From contig NZ_AUJR01000014.1 in assembly GCF_000424325.1 (NCBI RefSeq), positions 34,226-98,225 of the forward strand: DNA of 64,000 nucleotides. The letters are read 5' to 3'. A program made the translations under genes and the position numbers. The DNA comes from [Clostridium] clostridioforme AGR2157 (GTDB lineage Bacteria > Bacillota > Clostridia > Lachnospirales > Lachnospiraceae). Below, one piece after another: positions 1-9,382 of this stretch. The stretch's first letter is position 1. Each line of letters starts with the position of its first letter. The notes under the pieces are model-generated. The model saw nothing but the letters and a program-made list of their open reading frames with translations. It was not told the DNA's origin and made no database searches.

Positions 1-1
1 C

Positions 2-1645
2 GGTATCACTGAGGTAAACCCGCTGAGCCCCCATTACCATTGCCCCAAGTGCCGTTACTATGATTTTGATTCCGAAGAAGTGAAGCAGTTCTCCGGTATG
101 GCCGGATGCGATATGCCGGACAGGGAATGCCCTGTGTGCGGAACACCCCTGGAAAAGGATGGGTTTGACATCCCCTTTGAGACATTCCTGGGATTCAAGG
201 GAGACAAGGAGCCGGATATCGACCTTAACTTCTCCGGCGAATACCAGAGTAAGGCCCATGATTATACGGAGGTTATCTTTGGAAAGGGACAGACCTTCCG
301 CGCGGGAACCATCGGCACCCTGGCGGATAAGACGGCTTTTGGATATGTGAAGAAATACTACGAGGAAAGGGGAACCAGGAAGCGAAACTGTGAGATTAAC
401 CGCATCGTGCAGGGCTGCGTGGGAGTGAGAAGGACAACAGGACAGCACCCCGGAGGCATTATCGTGCTTCCCCTGGGTGAGGAAATCTATTCCTTTACCC
501 CGGTGCAGCACCCTGCAAACGATATGACCACCTCCACGGTCACTACCCATTTTGACTACCATTCCATTGACCACAACCTGCTGAAGCTGGATATACTGGG
601 ACACGATGATCCCACCATGATTCGTATGCTTCAGGATCTGATTGGCATTGACCCTGTAAAGGATATTCCACTGGACAGCCGGGAGGTCATGAGCCTGTTC
701 CAGGACACATCTGCCCTTGGAATCATGCCGGACGATATCGGCGGCTGTCCCCTGGGCGCCCTGGGCGTGCCTGAGTTCGGTACGGACTTTGCCATGCAGA
801 TGCTTCTTGACACCAAGCCCAAGTATTTTTCCGACCTGGTGCGTATCGCCGGTCTGGCCCATGGTACGGATGTGTGGCTGGGCAATGCCCAGACACTGAT
901 TCAGGAGGGAAAGGCCACCATTCAGACAGCCATCTGTACCCGGGACGACATCATGATTTACCTGATTGCCCAGGGATTGGAGCAGGGACTTTCCTTCACC
1001 ATCATGGAGAGCGTGCGAAAGGGAAAGGGATTAAAGCCGGAGTGGGAGGAGGAGATGAAGGCCCACGGTGTTCCGGACTGGTATATCTGGTCCTGCAAGA
1101 AAATCAAGTACATGTTCCCAAAGGCCCATGCGGCTGCCTACGTTATGATGGCATGGCGCATTGCTTACTGTAAGATATTTTATCCCCTGGCCTATTACGC
1201 CGCATTCTTCAGTATCCGCGCCAGCGCGTTTTCCTATGAAATCATGTGCCAGGGAAGGGATAAGCTGGAATACTATCTGGCTGATTATAAGAAAAGGGCG
1301 GACACCCTGTCCAAGAAGGAACAGGATACCCTGAGGGACATGCGTATTGTACAGGAAATGTATGCAAGAGGCTTTGATTTTACGCCCATTGATATCTACC
1401 GGGCCAAGGCACGGCATTTCCAAATCATAGACGGCAAGCTGATGCCTTCCCTCAGCAGCATCGACGGCCTGGGTGAGAAGGCTGCTGAGGCTGTGGTGGA
1501 TGCGGTCAAGGACGGACCTTTCCTGTCCATCGAGGATTTCAGCACCCGTTCCAAGGTAAACGGCACCCTCTGCTCCCTTATGTCGGACCTGGGGCTGCTC
1601 AAGGACCTTCCAAAATCCAATCAGTTATCCCTGTTTGATTTATAG
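2..1645 (+). CDS. polC: DNA polymerase III PolC, C-terminal part (5' end outside window)
   Basis: The reading frame is open from base 2, so the gene begins before the window; a GTG at 80 is only an internal codon. About 547 C-terminal residues are present of a protein that is usually about 1,400-1,500 long. It is the replicative polymerase of low-GC Gram-positives, extending DNA at the fork in the cytoplasm. Visible signs are a cysteine pair HCPKC followed by CPVCG (a zinc-type site), the catalytic-region motif PDIDLNFSGEYQ, the conserved RTTGQHPGG segment, and a helix-hairpin-helix near the end (SSIDGLGEKAAEAV). The stop is at 1643-1645. The 185-base gap to the next gene shows no clear terminator, only a 4-bp hairpin. 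Identity is near certain. Confidence 0.97.
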   Translation, partial: GITEVNPLSPHYHCPKCRYYDFDSEEVKQFSGMAGCDMPDRECPVCGTPLEKDGFDIPFETFLGFKGDKEPDIDLNFSGEYQSKAHDYTEVIFGKGQTFRAGTIGTLADKTAFGYVKKYYEERGTRKRNCEINRIVQGCVGVRRTTGQHPGGIIVLPLGEEIYSFTPVQHPANDMTTSTVTTHFDYHSIDHNLLKLDILGHDDPTMIRMLQDLIGIDPVKDIPLDSREVMSLFQDTSALGIMPDDIGGCPLGALGVPEFGTDFAMQMLLDTKPKYFSDLVRIAGLAHGTDVWLGNAQTLIQEGKATIQTAICTRDDIMIYLIAQGLEQGLSFTIMESVRKGKGLKPEWEEEMKAHGVPDWYIWSCKKIKYMFPKAHAAAYVMMAWRIAYCKIFYPLAYYAAFFSIRASAFSYEIMCQGRDKLEYYLADYKKRADTLSKKEQDTLRDMRIVQEMYARGFDFTPIDIYRAKARHFQIIDGKLMPSLSSIDGLGEKAAEAVVDAVKDGPFLSIEDFSTRSKVNGTLCSLMSDLGLLKDLPKSNQLSLFDL

Positions 1646-1830
1646 GAAACTTAACGTAGCCCGCTACGCCGCGTTCACTTGGGCCAAATCTCCCACAAAG
1701 TGTGACAGGCAGAAAGCAATTTTTGACGAGTATGACAAAAATACGGCGAAAAGGTTGTAATAAATTGTAATCTATGATAAGTTAGAGTTGTACTTAGATG
1801 TTACACAATCATATTTGAAGAGGAGGAATT

Positions 1831-3039
1831 ATGCTTATGAAAAAACGGATACTGGCACTTGCCCTGGCAGCGGTCATGGCCGGTTCCCTGACAGCCTGCT
1901 CAGGGTCATCAGGAACAGACACCAAGGCCGCACCCGCAGAAACAGAGGCTCCGGTTTCAGACAGCAAATCAGAAGCAAAGGAAGAGTCCAAGGCAGAGGA
2001 AGGAGATGCCGCAAAGACAGCCTCGTCCAAGGGAGGCTCCGAAGGCTATGAGCTTGCCCTGGTCACCGACCTGGGGACCATAGACGATAAGTCCTTTAAC
2101 CAGGGCGCATGGGAGGGCCTTAAGAAGTATGCGGATGAGAACAGCATCTCCTATAAATATTACCAGCCCCAGGAAGGCACTACGGATTCCTTTTTGGAAA
2201 CCATCGGCCTGGCCATTGAGGGAGGTGCTAAGCTGGTAGTATGCCCCGGATACCTGTTTGAGGAACCCATCTACATGGCTCAGGACAAGTACCCGGATGT
2301 GCACTTCATCCTGCTGGACGGGGAGCCCCATGATGCAGATTACAATTATAAGACAAATGATAATGTAATGCCCATTCTGTTCCAGGAGGACCAGGCAGGT
2401 TTCCTGGCAGGCTATGCGGCTGTAAAGGACGGATACACGAAGCTTGGATTCATGGGGGGCATGGCAGTGCCGGCAGTTATTCGTTTCGGATATGGTTTTG
2501 TCCAGGGCGCAGCGTTTGCCGCTGAGGAGGACGCAGTTACGGACCTGGAAATCATGTATAATTACACAGGCGCATTTTCAGCCACACCGGAGGCGCAGTC
2601 CATGGCTGCCTCCTGGTATCAGAACGGCACAGAGGTAATCTTCGGATGCGGCGGCGCGGTAGGCAATTCCGTGATGGCGGCCGCGCAGGAAAAGGACGCA
2701 AAGGTAATTGGCGTGGATGTGGACCAGAGTGCTGAATCCGAGACAGTCATCACGTCTGCCATGAAGCTTCTTTCCAACTCCGTGTATGACGGGGTCAAGG
2801 ATTTCTATGACGGCAGCTTCCCGGGAGGCAGGACATCCGTGTTCACCGTTGCCAACAACGGCGTGGGACTTCCCATGGATACCTCCAAGTTTAGGAAGTT
2901 TTCTCAGGAGCAGTATGATGCCATTTACAAGAAACTGGCTGACGGAGAGATTACGCTGGTGCAGTTCTCGGCGGACAATAATGACCCAACGAAGGATTTG
3001 ACCGATTTGGCCAATACAAAGGTTGCCTTTGTGGAGTAG
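1831..3039 (+). CDS. BMP-family (nucleoside-type) ABC transporter substrate-binding lipoprotein
   Basis: This is the extracytoplasmic binding component of an ABC importer; the BMP/PnrA family usually binds nucleosides. The start at 1831 is preceded by a strong GAGGAGG site; an ATG two codons on is a near-equal alternative. The protein has a lysine-rich leader, a hydrophobic stretch and lipobox LTAC with the lipid-anchor cysteine at about residue 23, then a low-complexity Ala/Glu/Lys/Ser linker. The mature start carries the family signature around LVTDLGTIDDKSFNQGAWEG. It is 402 residues, normal for the family. It heads a set with an ATPase and two permeases (3217-6820), the standard layout of nucleoside importers. 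A hairpin at 3105-3129 between it and the ATPase may keep binding-protein mRNA more abundant. The substrate is inferred. Confidence 0.93.
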   Translation: MLMKKRILALALAAVMAGSLTACSGSSGTDTKAAPAETEAPVSDSKSEAKEESKAEEGDAAKTASSKGGSEGYELALVTDLGTIDDKSFNQGAWEGLKKYADENSISYKYYQPQEGTTDSFLETIGLAIEGGAKLVVCPGYLFEEPIYMAQDKYPDVHFILLDGEPHDADYNYKTNDNVMPILFQEDQAGFLAGYAAVKDGYTKLGFMGGMAVPAVIRFGYGFVQGAAFAAEEDAVTDLEIMYNYTGAFSATPEAQSMAASWYQNGTEVIFGCGGAVGNSVMAAAQEKDAKVIGVDVDQSAESETVITSAMKLLSNSVYDGVKDFYDGSFPGGRTSVFTVANNGVGLPMDTSKFRKFSQEQYDAIYKKLADGEITLVQFSADNNDPTKDLTDLANTKVAFVE

Positions 3040-3104
3040 GGACTGGCAGAAATACGGGCTGTACAAGGGCCTGAAATGACCTGCGGCAGATAGTCATGAC
3101 ACAG

Positions 3105-3129
3105 AGGGTGCCGGCATGTCCGGCACCCT
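3105..3129 (+). other. Intercistronic hairpin after BMP gene
   Basis: Ten-base arms AGGGTGCCGG and CCGGCACCCT flank a 5-base loop. No T-run follows, so it is not a typical terminator. It sits between the binding-protein gene and the ATPase gene, where mRNA-stabilising or partial-termination hairpins are common in ABC operons. The role is inferred. Confidence 0.55.
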
Positions 3130-3216
3130 GCCGTTATACCGGTACGCCTCATCCCGCCGGGCGGCGGGGGCTGCCGGAGTATGCTGCCGGGACGGTTTTA
3201 TATGAGGGGGAACCGT

Positions 3217-4773
3217 ATGGATGATTACATTATTGAGATGTTAGGCATTACAAAAGAATTTCCCGGTATCATTGCCAACGACAACATCACCCTTCAGCTG
3301 AAAAAGGGGGAAATCCATGCACTGTTAGGTGAGAACGGTGCCGGGAAATCCACGCTGATGAGCGTTCTGTTCGGCCTTTATCAGCCGGAGAAGGGAATCA
3401 TAAAGGTCAGGGGCCGGGAAGTGAAGATTAAGGGGCCACTGGATGCCAATGCCCTTGGAATCGGTATGGTGCACCAGCATTTCAAGCTGGTACATAATTT
3501 TACTGTGCTCCAGAACATAGTACTGGGCATGGAGACGGTCAGTCATGGCTTCCTGAAGATGGACAATGCCAGGAAGAAGGTGGTGGAGCTCAGCGAGCGC
3601 TACGGCCTGTACATTGACCCGGACGCGCTGATTCAGGATATCACGGTGGGGATGCAGCAGCGGGTGGAGATACTTAAGATGCTCTACCGGGACAATGAAA
3701 TCATGATATTTGACGAGCCCACAGCGGTGCTGACGCCCCAGGAAATCGACGAGCTCATGGAAATCATGAGAAGTCTGGTGGCAGAGGGCAAGTCCATTCT
3801 TTTCATCACCCACAAGCTGGATGAAATCAAGGCAGTGTCAGACCGGTGTTCTGTTCTGCGGCGGGGAAAATACATAGGCACCGTGGATGTGGCTTCCATC
3901 ACCAAGGAGGAAATGTCGGAGATGATGGTGGGCCGCAAGGTGAGCCTGTCTGTTGAAAAGACTCCGGCAGCGCCGGGCAGGACTGTGCTGGAGGCAGAGC
4001 ATGTTTCTGTAAAATCCCATATGGAAGGACATTCCAAGCTGGTGGTAAATGACGTGAGCTTTCAGGTAAGGAGCGGTGAGATTGTCTGCATTGCCGGAAT
4101 TGACGGCAACGGACAGACGGAGCTGGTGAACGCCGTTACCGGCCTGGGGGAAACCGCCGGGGGAAGAATCCTGATAAACGGCCGGGATGTGACAAAAAAG
4201 AGCATACGCACCCGCAATACCCATGGGCTCAGCCATATACCGGAGGACCGGCACAAGCATGGCCTGGTGCTGGATTATAACCTGGCCTATAACCTGGTGC
4301 TGCAGCAGTATTTTGAGCCTGGGTTCCAGCACTGGGGTTTCCTTAAGAATGAGGAGATTTATAAGTATGCCAACAGGCTGATTGAGGACTTTGATATACG
4401 AAGCGGCGAGGGAGCGGATACAATCACGCGCAGCATGTCCGGAGGCAACCAGCAGAAGGCAATCGTGGCAAGGGAGATATCCAGGGACCATGACATCCTG
4501 CTGGCGGTCCAGCCCACCAGAGGGCTGGATGTGGGCGCCATCGAGTACATCCACAGGGAACTGGTGAAGCAGAGGGACGCGGGCACGGCCATTCTGCTCA
4601 TATCCCTGGAATTGGACGAGGTGATGAATCTCAGCGACAGAATCCTGGTCATGTTTGAGGGAACCATTGTGGCTGACTTGAATCCGCGGGAAGTGACGGT
4701 AAAGGAGCTGGGTCTATACATGGCTGGCTCCAAACGCCAGGAGCCAAAAGGAAAGGCAGGTGAGACGTCGTGA
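3217..4773 (+). CDS. Nucleoside-type ABC transporter ATPase (two ATPase domains)
   Basis: A sugar/nucleoside-import ATPase with two tandem nucleotide-binding domains, about 518 residues. The start at 3217 is chosen because GAGGGGG lies six bases upstream; the frame is open to 3181 but that ATG has no ribosome site. Domain 1 has Walker [10 protein letters not shown], a degenerate signature around TVGMQQR and Walker B IFDEPTAVLTPQE. Domain 2 has a degenerate P-loop (GIDGNGQTE), signature SMSGGNQQK and a Walker B in which the usual Glu is replaced (AVQPTRGLD), typical of RbsA/YufO-type proteins. The stop overlaps the GTG of the next gene. It powers the two permeases that follow. Confidence 0.94.
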   Translation: MDDYIIEMLGITKEFPGIIANDNITLQLKKGEIHALLGENGAGKSTLMSVLFGLYQPEKGIIKVRGREVKIKGPLDANALGIGMVHQHFKLVHNFTVLQNIVLGMETVSHGFLKMDNARKKVVELSERYGLYIDPDALIQDITVGMQQRVEILKMLYRDNEIMIFDEPTAVLTPQEIDELMEIMRSLVAEGKSILFITHKLDEIKAVSDRCSVLRRGKYIGTVDVASITKEEMSEMMVGRKVSLSVEKTPAAPGRTVLEAEHVSVKSHMEGHSKLVVNDVSFQVRSGEIVCIAGIDGNGQTELVNAVTGLGETAGGRILINGRDVTKKSIRTRNTHGLSHIPEDRHKHGLVLDYNLAYNLVLQQYFEPGFQHWGFLKNEEIYKYANRLIEDFDIRSGEGADTITRSMSGGNQQKAIVAREISRDHDILLAVQPTRGLDVGAIEYIHRELVKQRDAGTAILLISLELDEVMNLSDRILVMFEGTIVADLNPREVTVKELGLYMAGSKRQEPKGKAGETS

Positions 4774-5870
4774 GCCTAAACAACAGGACAGGGAGAAAAA
4801 GGGATTATGTAGGTGTGCTGTCATCGGTGTTTGCCATTGTCATCGGACTGCTGGTAGGATTCGTCATACTCCTGATATGCAATCCGTCCCAGGCACTGCC
4901 GGGATTTGTAACTATCCTGACAGGAGCCTTTACCCACGGTCTGAAGGGCGTGGGACAGGTGTTTTACTATGCAACCCCCATCATACTGACCGGCCTTTCC
5001 GTTGGCTTTGCCTTTAAGACGGGCCTGTTCAATATCGGTACGCCGGGGCAGTTCATCGTGGGTGCCTTTGCGGCTGTCTATGTGGGAATTATGTGGACCG
5101 GGCTTGGGAGGATTCAGTGGGCCGTGGCCCTGCTGGCAGCTATTCTGGGCGGGGCTCTGTGGGGAATTGTCCCAGGGTTTCTGAAAGCCTGCTTTAATGT
5201 GAATGAGGTCATTGCCTCCATCATGATGAACTATATCGGCATGTATATGGTGAACTGGATTGTAAAGAGCTACAAGCCTCTCTTTAACAACCTGCGCAAT
5301 GAATCCAGGAATGTGGCTGCCACTGCGCAGATCCCCAAGATGGGAATGGATAAGCTGTTTCCGGAGTCCAGCGTGGGCGGCGGAATCCTTCTGGCCATTG
5401 CTGCCGTGCTGCTCATATGGGTTATCCTCAATAAGACCACCTTTGGCTATGAGCTTAAGGCGGTGGGCTTTAACAGGGACGCCAGCAGGTACGCGGGCAT
5501 CAATGAGAAAAGGAACATTATCATGAGCATGGTTATAGCAGGAGCCATAGCAGGCATGGCAGGGGGGCTTCTCTACCTGGCAGGTACCGGCAAGCACATT
5601 GAGATAAAGGATGTGCTTGCGCCGGAAGGCTTTACCGGTATCTCCGTGGCGCTGCTGGGACTGAGCCATCCTATCGGGGTTCTGTTTTCCGGGCTGTTCA
5701 TCGCTTATCTGACAGCCGGGGGATTTTACCTGCAGCTCTTTGAATTCTCCACGGAAATCATTGACATCATTGTGGCGGTAATCATTTATTTCAGCGCCTT
5801 TGCCCTGATAGTGAAGACCATCCTGACCCGGATGAACCGAAAACGGGAGAAAGGAGGCGGCCAGACATGA
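4770..5870 (+). CDS. Nucleoside-type ABC transporter permease 1
   Basis: A polytopic membrane protein of 366 residues in the BPD_transp_2 (YufP/NupB-like) family. It starts at a GTG whose last two bases lie in the stop codon of the ATPase gene, so translation is probably coupled. There are about eight to ten hydrophobic segments; conserved stretches include GLSVGFAFKTGLFNIGTPGQ and the coupling region ASRYAGINEKRN. The C-terminus is basic and cytoplasmic. It forms the transmembrane channel with the permease at 5867-6820, energised by the ATPase. Its stop overlaps the next ATG by four bases. Confidence 0.93.
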   Translation: MSLNNRTGRKRDYVGVLSSVFAIVIGLLVGFVILLICNPSQALPGFVTILTGAFTHGLKGVGQVFYYATPIILTGLSVGFAFKTGLFNIGTPGQFIVGAFAAVYVGIMWTGLGRIQWAVALLAAILGGALWGIVPGFLKACFNVNEVIASIMMNYIGMYMVNWIVKSYKPLFNNLRNESRNVAATAQIPKMGMDKLFPESSVGGGILLAIAAVLLIWVILNKTTFGYELKAVGFNRDASRYAGINEKRNIIMSMVIAGAIAGMAGGLLYLAGTGKHIEIKDVLAPEGFTGISVALLGLSHPIGVLFSGLFIAYLTAGGFYLQLFEFSTEIIDIIVAVIIYFSAFALIVKTILTRMNRKREKGGGQT

Positions 5871-6820
5871 GTGTGATTTATTTTATATTCCAGCAGACCA
5901 TGCTTTTTACCATTCCCCTGATGATTGTGGCCCTGGGAGGCATGTTTTCCGAGCGGAGCGGCGTAGTCAACATTGCTCTGGAGGGAATCATGACCATGGG
6001 AGCCTTTACGGGCATCCTGTTCCTGAACATGACTGGAGGCAGGATGAGCGGACAGATGCAGCTGATTCTGGCCATCCTTATATCCACGGCCACAGGAGCT
6101 GTCTTTGCCTTTTTCCATGCCTACGCATCCATCAACATGAAGGCAAACCAGACCATCAGCGGAACCGCCCTCAACATGTTTGCCCCGGCCTTTGCCATAT
6201 TTGTGGCCAGGGTCATCCAGGGAGTGCAGCAGATTCAGTTCAGCAATACCTTCCGGATTGAATCCGTTCCCCTGCTGGGAAATATCCCGTTTTTCGGCCC
6301 CTTGTTATTCCAGAACACATACATAACCACGTATCTGGGCGTCGTCATTTTGATTCTGTCCACCGTGGTGCTTTACCGGACCAGGTTCGGCCTGAGGCTG
6401 CGCTCCTGCGGCGAGCATCCCCAGGCAGCAGACGCAGCGGGAATCAATGTCAGCCGCATGCAGTATGCAGGCGTCCTGATATCCGGGGTCCTGGGCGGTT
6501 TAGGGGGGCTGGTGTTCGTGGTGCCCACATCCACTAACTTTAACGCGGATGTGGCCGGATATGGATTCCTGGCCCTGGCGGTCCTTATCTTCGGACAGTG
6601 GAAGCCGGTGAAAATCATGTGGGCCTCCCTGTTCTTCGGTCTCATGAAGGCGGTGGCGGCAGCCTATTCCGGCATACCGTTCCTGGCGGCAACAGGGATT
6701 CCAAGCTATGTGTACAAGATGATACCCTATCTGGCCACCCTGATTGTCCTTGTGTTTACATCCAGGAACTCCCAGGCTCCCAGGGCCTCCGGCGTTCCCT
6801 ATGACAAAGGACAGAGATAG
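5867..6820 (+). CDS. Nucleoside-type ABC transporter permease 2
   Basis: The second permease of the importer (YufQ/NupC-like), 317 residues, mostly hydrophobic. The ATGA overlap at 5867-5870 with permease 1 indicates coupled translation. Conserved features are the MFSERSGVVNIALEGIM segment near the N-terminus and the cytoplasmic coupling region CGEHPQAADAAGINVSRM. The N-terminal part lacks the first helix found in its partner, as expected for the shorter member of the pair. A terminator hairpin with a T-run follows at 6854-6884, so it closes the operon that began at 1831. Confidence 0.93.
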   Translation: MSVIYFIFQQTMLFTIPLMIVALGGMFSERSGVVNIALEGIMTMGAFTGILFLNMTGGRMSGQMQLILAILISTATGAVFAFFHAYASINMKANQTISGTALNMFAPAFAIFVARVIQGVQQIQFSNTFRIESVPLLGNIPFFGPLLFQNTYITTYLGVVILILSTVVLYRTRFGLRLRSCGEHPQAADAAGINVSRMQYAGVLISGVLGGLGGLVFVVPTSTNFNADVAGYGFLALAVLIFGQWKPVKIMWASLFFGLMKAVAAAYSGIPFLAATGIPSYVYKMIPYLATLIVLVFTSRNSQAPRASGVPYDKGQR

Positions 6821-6853
6821 GTTGATATTTATTCAATAATATGGTAGTATATG

Positions 6854-6884
6854 AAAGAGTCCTTAGGATTAAGGGCTCTTTTAT
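6854..6884 (+). terminator. Rho-independent terminator after the nucleoside ABC operon
   Basis: Arms AAAGAGTCCTT and AAGGGCTCTTT (one G-U pair) around a 6-base loop, ending in TTTTA. It lies directly downstream of the second permease gene. Confidence 0.8.
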
Positions 6885-6947
6885 TGAGTCCGGCTGTCTG
6901 AAAAGGCCGGTAACTCATGATATATTTACGAATCGGGGGATATATAG

Positions 6948-8321
6948 ATGGAACGCGAAAAATTCTCGTCAAGGCTGGGCTTCATCCTTATAAGCGCAGG
7001 ATGCGCCATTGGTCTGGGCAATGTGTGGCGGTTCCCTTATATAGTAGGCGAATACGGAGGGGCCGCTTTTGTGCTGGTATACCTGGTGTTCCTGCTGATA
7101 CTGGGACTTCCCATCGTAGTTATGGAATTTGCAGTGGGAAGGGCCAGCCGGAAAAGCGCTGCCTTGTCCTTTGACCTGCTGGAGCCAAAGGGAAGCAAAT
7201 GGCATCTGACCAAGTACATTGCCATGGCAGGCAACTATATTCTGATGATGTTCTACACAACAGTGGGCGGATGGATGATGCTTTATTTCTTCAAGACCCT
7301 TAAGGGGGATTTTGGCGGCATGGATTCAGAGGCAGTGGCCGGTGAATTCGGCAGTATGCTGGCTAATCCCGCACTGATGGGAGGGTTCATGGTCATCGTG
7401 GTCCTCCTGTGCTTTGGGGTCTGCGCCATGGGTCTTCAGAAGGGCGTGGAGCGTATTACAAAGGTTATGATGGTGTGTCTGCTGGTGCTGATGGTAGTGC
7501 TGGCCGTACATTCCATGGTTTTGCCGGGAGGCGGTCCCGGGCTGGAGTTTTATCTGAAGCCTGACTTTGAGAAAATGGCGGAGGCGGGTATCGGCGAAGC
7601 CGTGTTCGCTGCCCTGGGACAATCCTTTTTCACCCTGAGCATCGGTATCGGGGCCCTGGCAATCTTCGGAAGCTATATCGGCAAGGAGAGAACGCTGACA
7701 GGGGAAGCGGTCAGCGTCACCCTGCTGGACACCCTGGTGGCTTTCATGGCCGGACTCATCATATTCCCGGCCTGCTTTGCCTACAACATTGAGTCCACAG
7801 CAGGGCCGTCCCTGATTTTCATTACCTTGCCCAATGTATTTAACCATATGGCAGGCGGCAGAATCTGGGGGACACTGTTTTTCCTGTTCATGTCCTTTGC
7901 GGCTTTTTCCACCATCATTGCGGTGTTCCAGAACATCATTTCCTTTGCAACGGATTTGACGGGTTGCACCCTTAAGAAGGCGGTCCTCTGCAACATAGCC
8001 GCCATCATCATTCTGTCTGTTCCATGCGTGCTGGGCTTTAATCTCTGGAGCGGCTTTGCTCCACTGGGAGAGGGAAGTACGGTTCTGGATCTGGAGGATT
8101 TCATCCTCAGCAACAACCTTCTGCCTATCGGCAGCATGCTTTATCTGCTGTTTTGCACCAGCCGTTATGGATGGGGCTTTAAGAAATTTATGGCAGAGGC
8201 CAATGAAGGCGAGGGAATTCATTTTCCTGCATGGGCCAGGATTTATGTGAGCTATATCCTGCCTTTGATTGTACTTATCATATTCATTCAGGGATATGCC
8301 TCCAAGTTCATGGGTAATTAA
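6948..8321 (+). CDS. Sodium-dependent neurotransmitter-symporter-family transporter
   Basis: A 457-residue integral membrane protein of the NSS/SNF family, which couples inward sodium flow to uptake of amino acids or similar amines. The ribosome site GGGGGA lies seven bases before the ATG. The hallmark of transmembrane segment 1, AGCAIGLGNVWRFPY, is intact, including the unwound GLG centre that binds substrate and sodium. About eleven hydrophobic segments follow, the count usual for bacterial members. It stands alone between two terminators (6854-6884 and 8358-8403), so it is probably a single transcription unit. The specific substrate (for example tryptophan, tyrosine or alanine) cannot be read from the sequence. 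Confidence 0.95.
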   Translation: MEREKFSSRLGFILISAGCAIGLGNVWRFPYIVGEYGGAAFVLVYLVFLLILGLPIVVMEFAVGRASRKSAALSFDLLEPKGSKWHLTKYIAMAGNYILMMFYTTVGGWMMLYFFKTLKGDFGGMDSEAVAGEFGSMLANPALMGGFMVIVVLLCFGVCAMGLQKGVERITKVMMVCLLVLMVVLAVHSMVLPGGGPGLEFYLKPDFEKMAEAGIGEAVFAALGQSFFTLSIGIGALAIFGSYIGKERTLTGEAVSVTLLDTLVAFMAGLIIFPACFAYNIESTAGPSLIFITLPNVFNHMAGGRIWGTLFFLFMSFAAFSTIIAVFQNIISFATDLTGCTLKKAVLCNIAAIIILSVPCVLGFNLWSGFAPLGEGSTVLDLEDFILSNNLLPIGSMLYLLFCTSRYGWGFKKFMAEANEGEGIHFPAWARIYVSYILPLIVLIIFIQGYASKFMGN

Positions 8322-8357
8322 GAGTTTTTTGATAAATCATAATGAATGCAAAGATCT

Positions 8358-8403
8358 GCCCCTGGGGATTCCCTGTAACCGGAATCCCCGGGGGCGGCTT
8401 TTT
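8358..8403 (+). terminator. Strong rho-independent terminator after the NSS transporter
   Basis: A 15-bp stem with one G-U pair (arms at 8358-8372 and 8381-8395), an 8-base loop and a GGCTTTTT tail. Confidence 0.88.
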
Positions 8404-8447
8404 GCCTGCAGGCTTTTGCAATGGATTAAAAAAAATGTAAAATAACC

Positions 8448-8504
8448 TTGACATTTTGTGTAAAGCGGACTATACTAAAAATGTAAAGCAAACTGTACTA
8501 AAAA
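8448..8504 (+). promoter_or_regulatory. Promoter with a 23-bp tandem operator-like repeat
   Basis: TTGACA at 8448-8453 and TATACT at 8471-8476 are 17 bases apart. Two 23-bp direct copies, 8459-8481 and 8482-8504, share TGTAAAGC..ACT.TACTAAAAA; the first spans the -10 box and the second covers the transcription start region. Each copy contains a rough dyad (GTA.AG....CT.TAC). The adjacent XRE gene is the obvious candidate to bind it, giving autoregulation; this is inferred. Confidence 0.72.
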
Positions 8505-8575
8505 AGGCGGAGCAGGCGATGACAAAAAGCAGAGAAGATTTAAGGTCAATACGAAAAGAGGAAAGGGTGGTGTGA

Positions 8576-8776
8576 TTGAAGACCAGGATACAGGAACTAA
8601 GGAAACAGAACAAGGTCACCCAGGAGGAGCTGGCTTTAGCTCTGGGCGTGACCAGGCAGACCATAATATCCCTTGAAAACGGGAAGTACAATGCTTCCCT
8701 GCAGCTGGCTTTTAGGATTTCAAGATTTTTCGGAAAGAGCATAGAGGATATATTTTTATTTGAAGAGGAGGAGTGA
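8576..8776 (+). CDS. XRE/YgzD-type helix-turn-helix regulator (small)
   Basis: A 66-residue protein that is almost entirely one HTH_3 domain: [28 protein letters not shown] forms the two-helix DNA-binding unit. It starts at TTG 8576, which gives the usual family beginning [13 protein letters not shown] and follows a purine-rich GGAAAGGG. The C-terminus ends in an acidic EEEE run. Such small regulators commonly repress their own operon together with a downstream membrane protein, exactly the arrangement here (next gene overlaps by four bases). The 23-bp repeats at 8459-8504 upstream are its probable binding sites. Confidence 0.9.
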   Translation: MKTRIQELRKQNKVTQEELALALGVTRQTIISLENGKYNASLQLAFRISRFFGKSIEDIFLFEEEE

Positions 8777-9267
8777 ATATGTGGCTGAATCAGTTATTTA
8801 TTGAAAACCCCATTGATTTTGAGAAGAGGTGCAGGAACAGGATTGTGTTTGGGATATGTTTTATCCTGTTGGGCGCAGCGGCCATAGGGCTGTCCTTTGC
8901 AGTCAGGAACCGTGCCATGGCGATGTATCTGGAGCAGGGATACCGGGAATTCATGCCGGAATTTTACGTCGGGACCGGCTTTGGCCTGGCTGCAGCAGGT
9001 ATCATATCCATTATCCGCAACCTGCAGTATCTGAGGAATCCGGAGCTTAAAGAGAAACGCAGAATATATGAGACCGATGAGAGAAACCGTATGCTGGGTC
9101 TGCGGTGCTGGGCCTATACAGGATATACCATGATGTTCATGCTCTATATAGGCGTCCTGGTAAGCGGGTTCATCAGCATGACAGTGGCAAAGACACTGAT
9201 ATTCGTGGCGGCACTTTTTGCAGTACTTTTATTGGTGTTCAAACGGCTTTTGGAGAAGGCCATGTAA
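8773..9267 (+). CDS. Small four-helix membrane protein of unknown function
   Basis: A protein of about 162-164 residues with four predicted membrane helices arranged as two pairs around a charged middle loop ([16 protein letters not shown]). The GTG at 8773 overlaps the regulator's stop; the ATG at 8779, seven bases after GAGGAGG, is the better-placed start. Genes like this follow YgzD-type regulators in many Firmicutes, but their job is not established. No catalytic motif is visible. Co-transcription with the regulator is very likely. Confidence 0.8.
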   Translation: MNMWLNQLFIENPIDFEKRCRNRIVFGICFILLGAAAIGLSFAVRNRAMAMYLEQGYREFMPEFYVGTGFGLAAAGIISIIRNLQYLRNPELKEKRRIYETDERNRMLGLRCWAYTGYTMMFMLYIGVLVSGFISMTVAKTLIFVAALFAVLLLVFKRLLEKAM

Positions 9268-9382
9268 GGACATTGCATTTCTCTATTGCATATGGTTTTG
9301 TATCATTAAAAACAATGGGACACACCACGTCGATTCATGTAAAATGAAGGAACAAAAGAGAAAATCTTAAAGGAGGGTAAAC

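Noticed and set aside
6835..6850. Purine-riboswitch-like ATAATATGG
   Set aside because: Only this fragment matches; the rest of the aptamer core (paired loops and GTTTCTACC) is absent and a terminator follows at once.
7326..8222. 298-residue minus-strand frame
   Set aside because: It is the antisense shadow of the NSS transporter gene, rich in His/Gln with no ribosome site.
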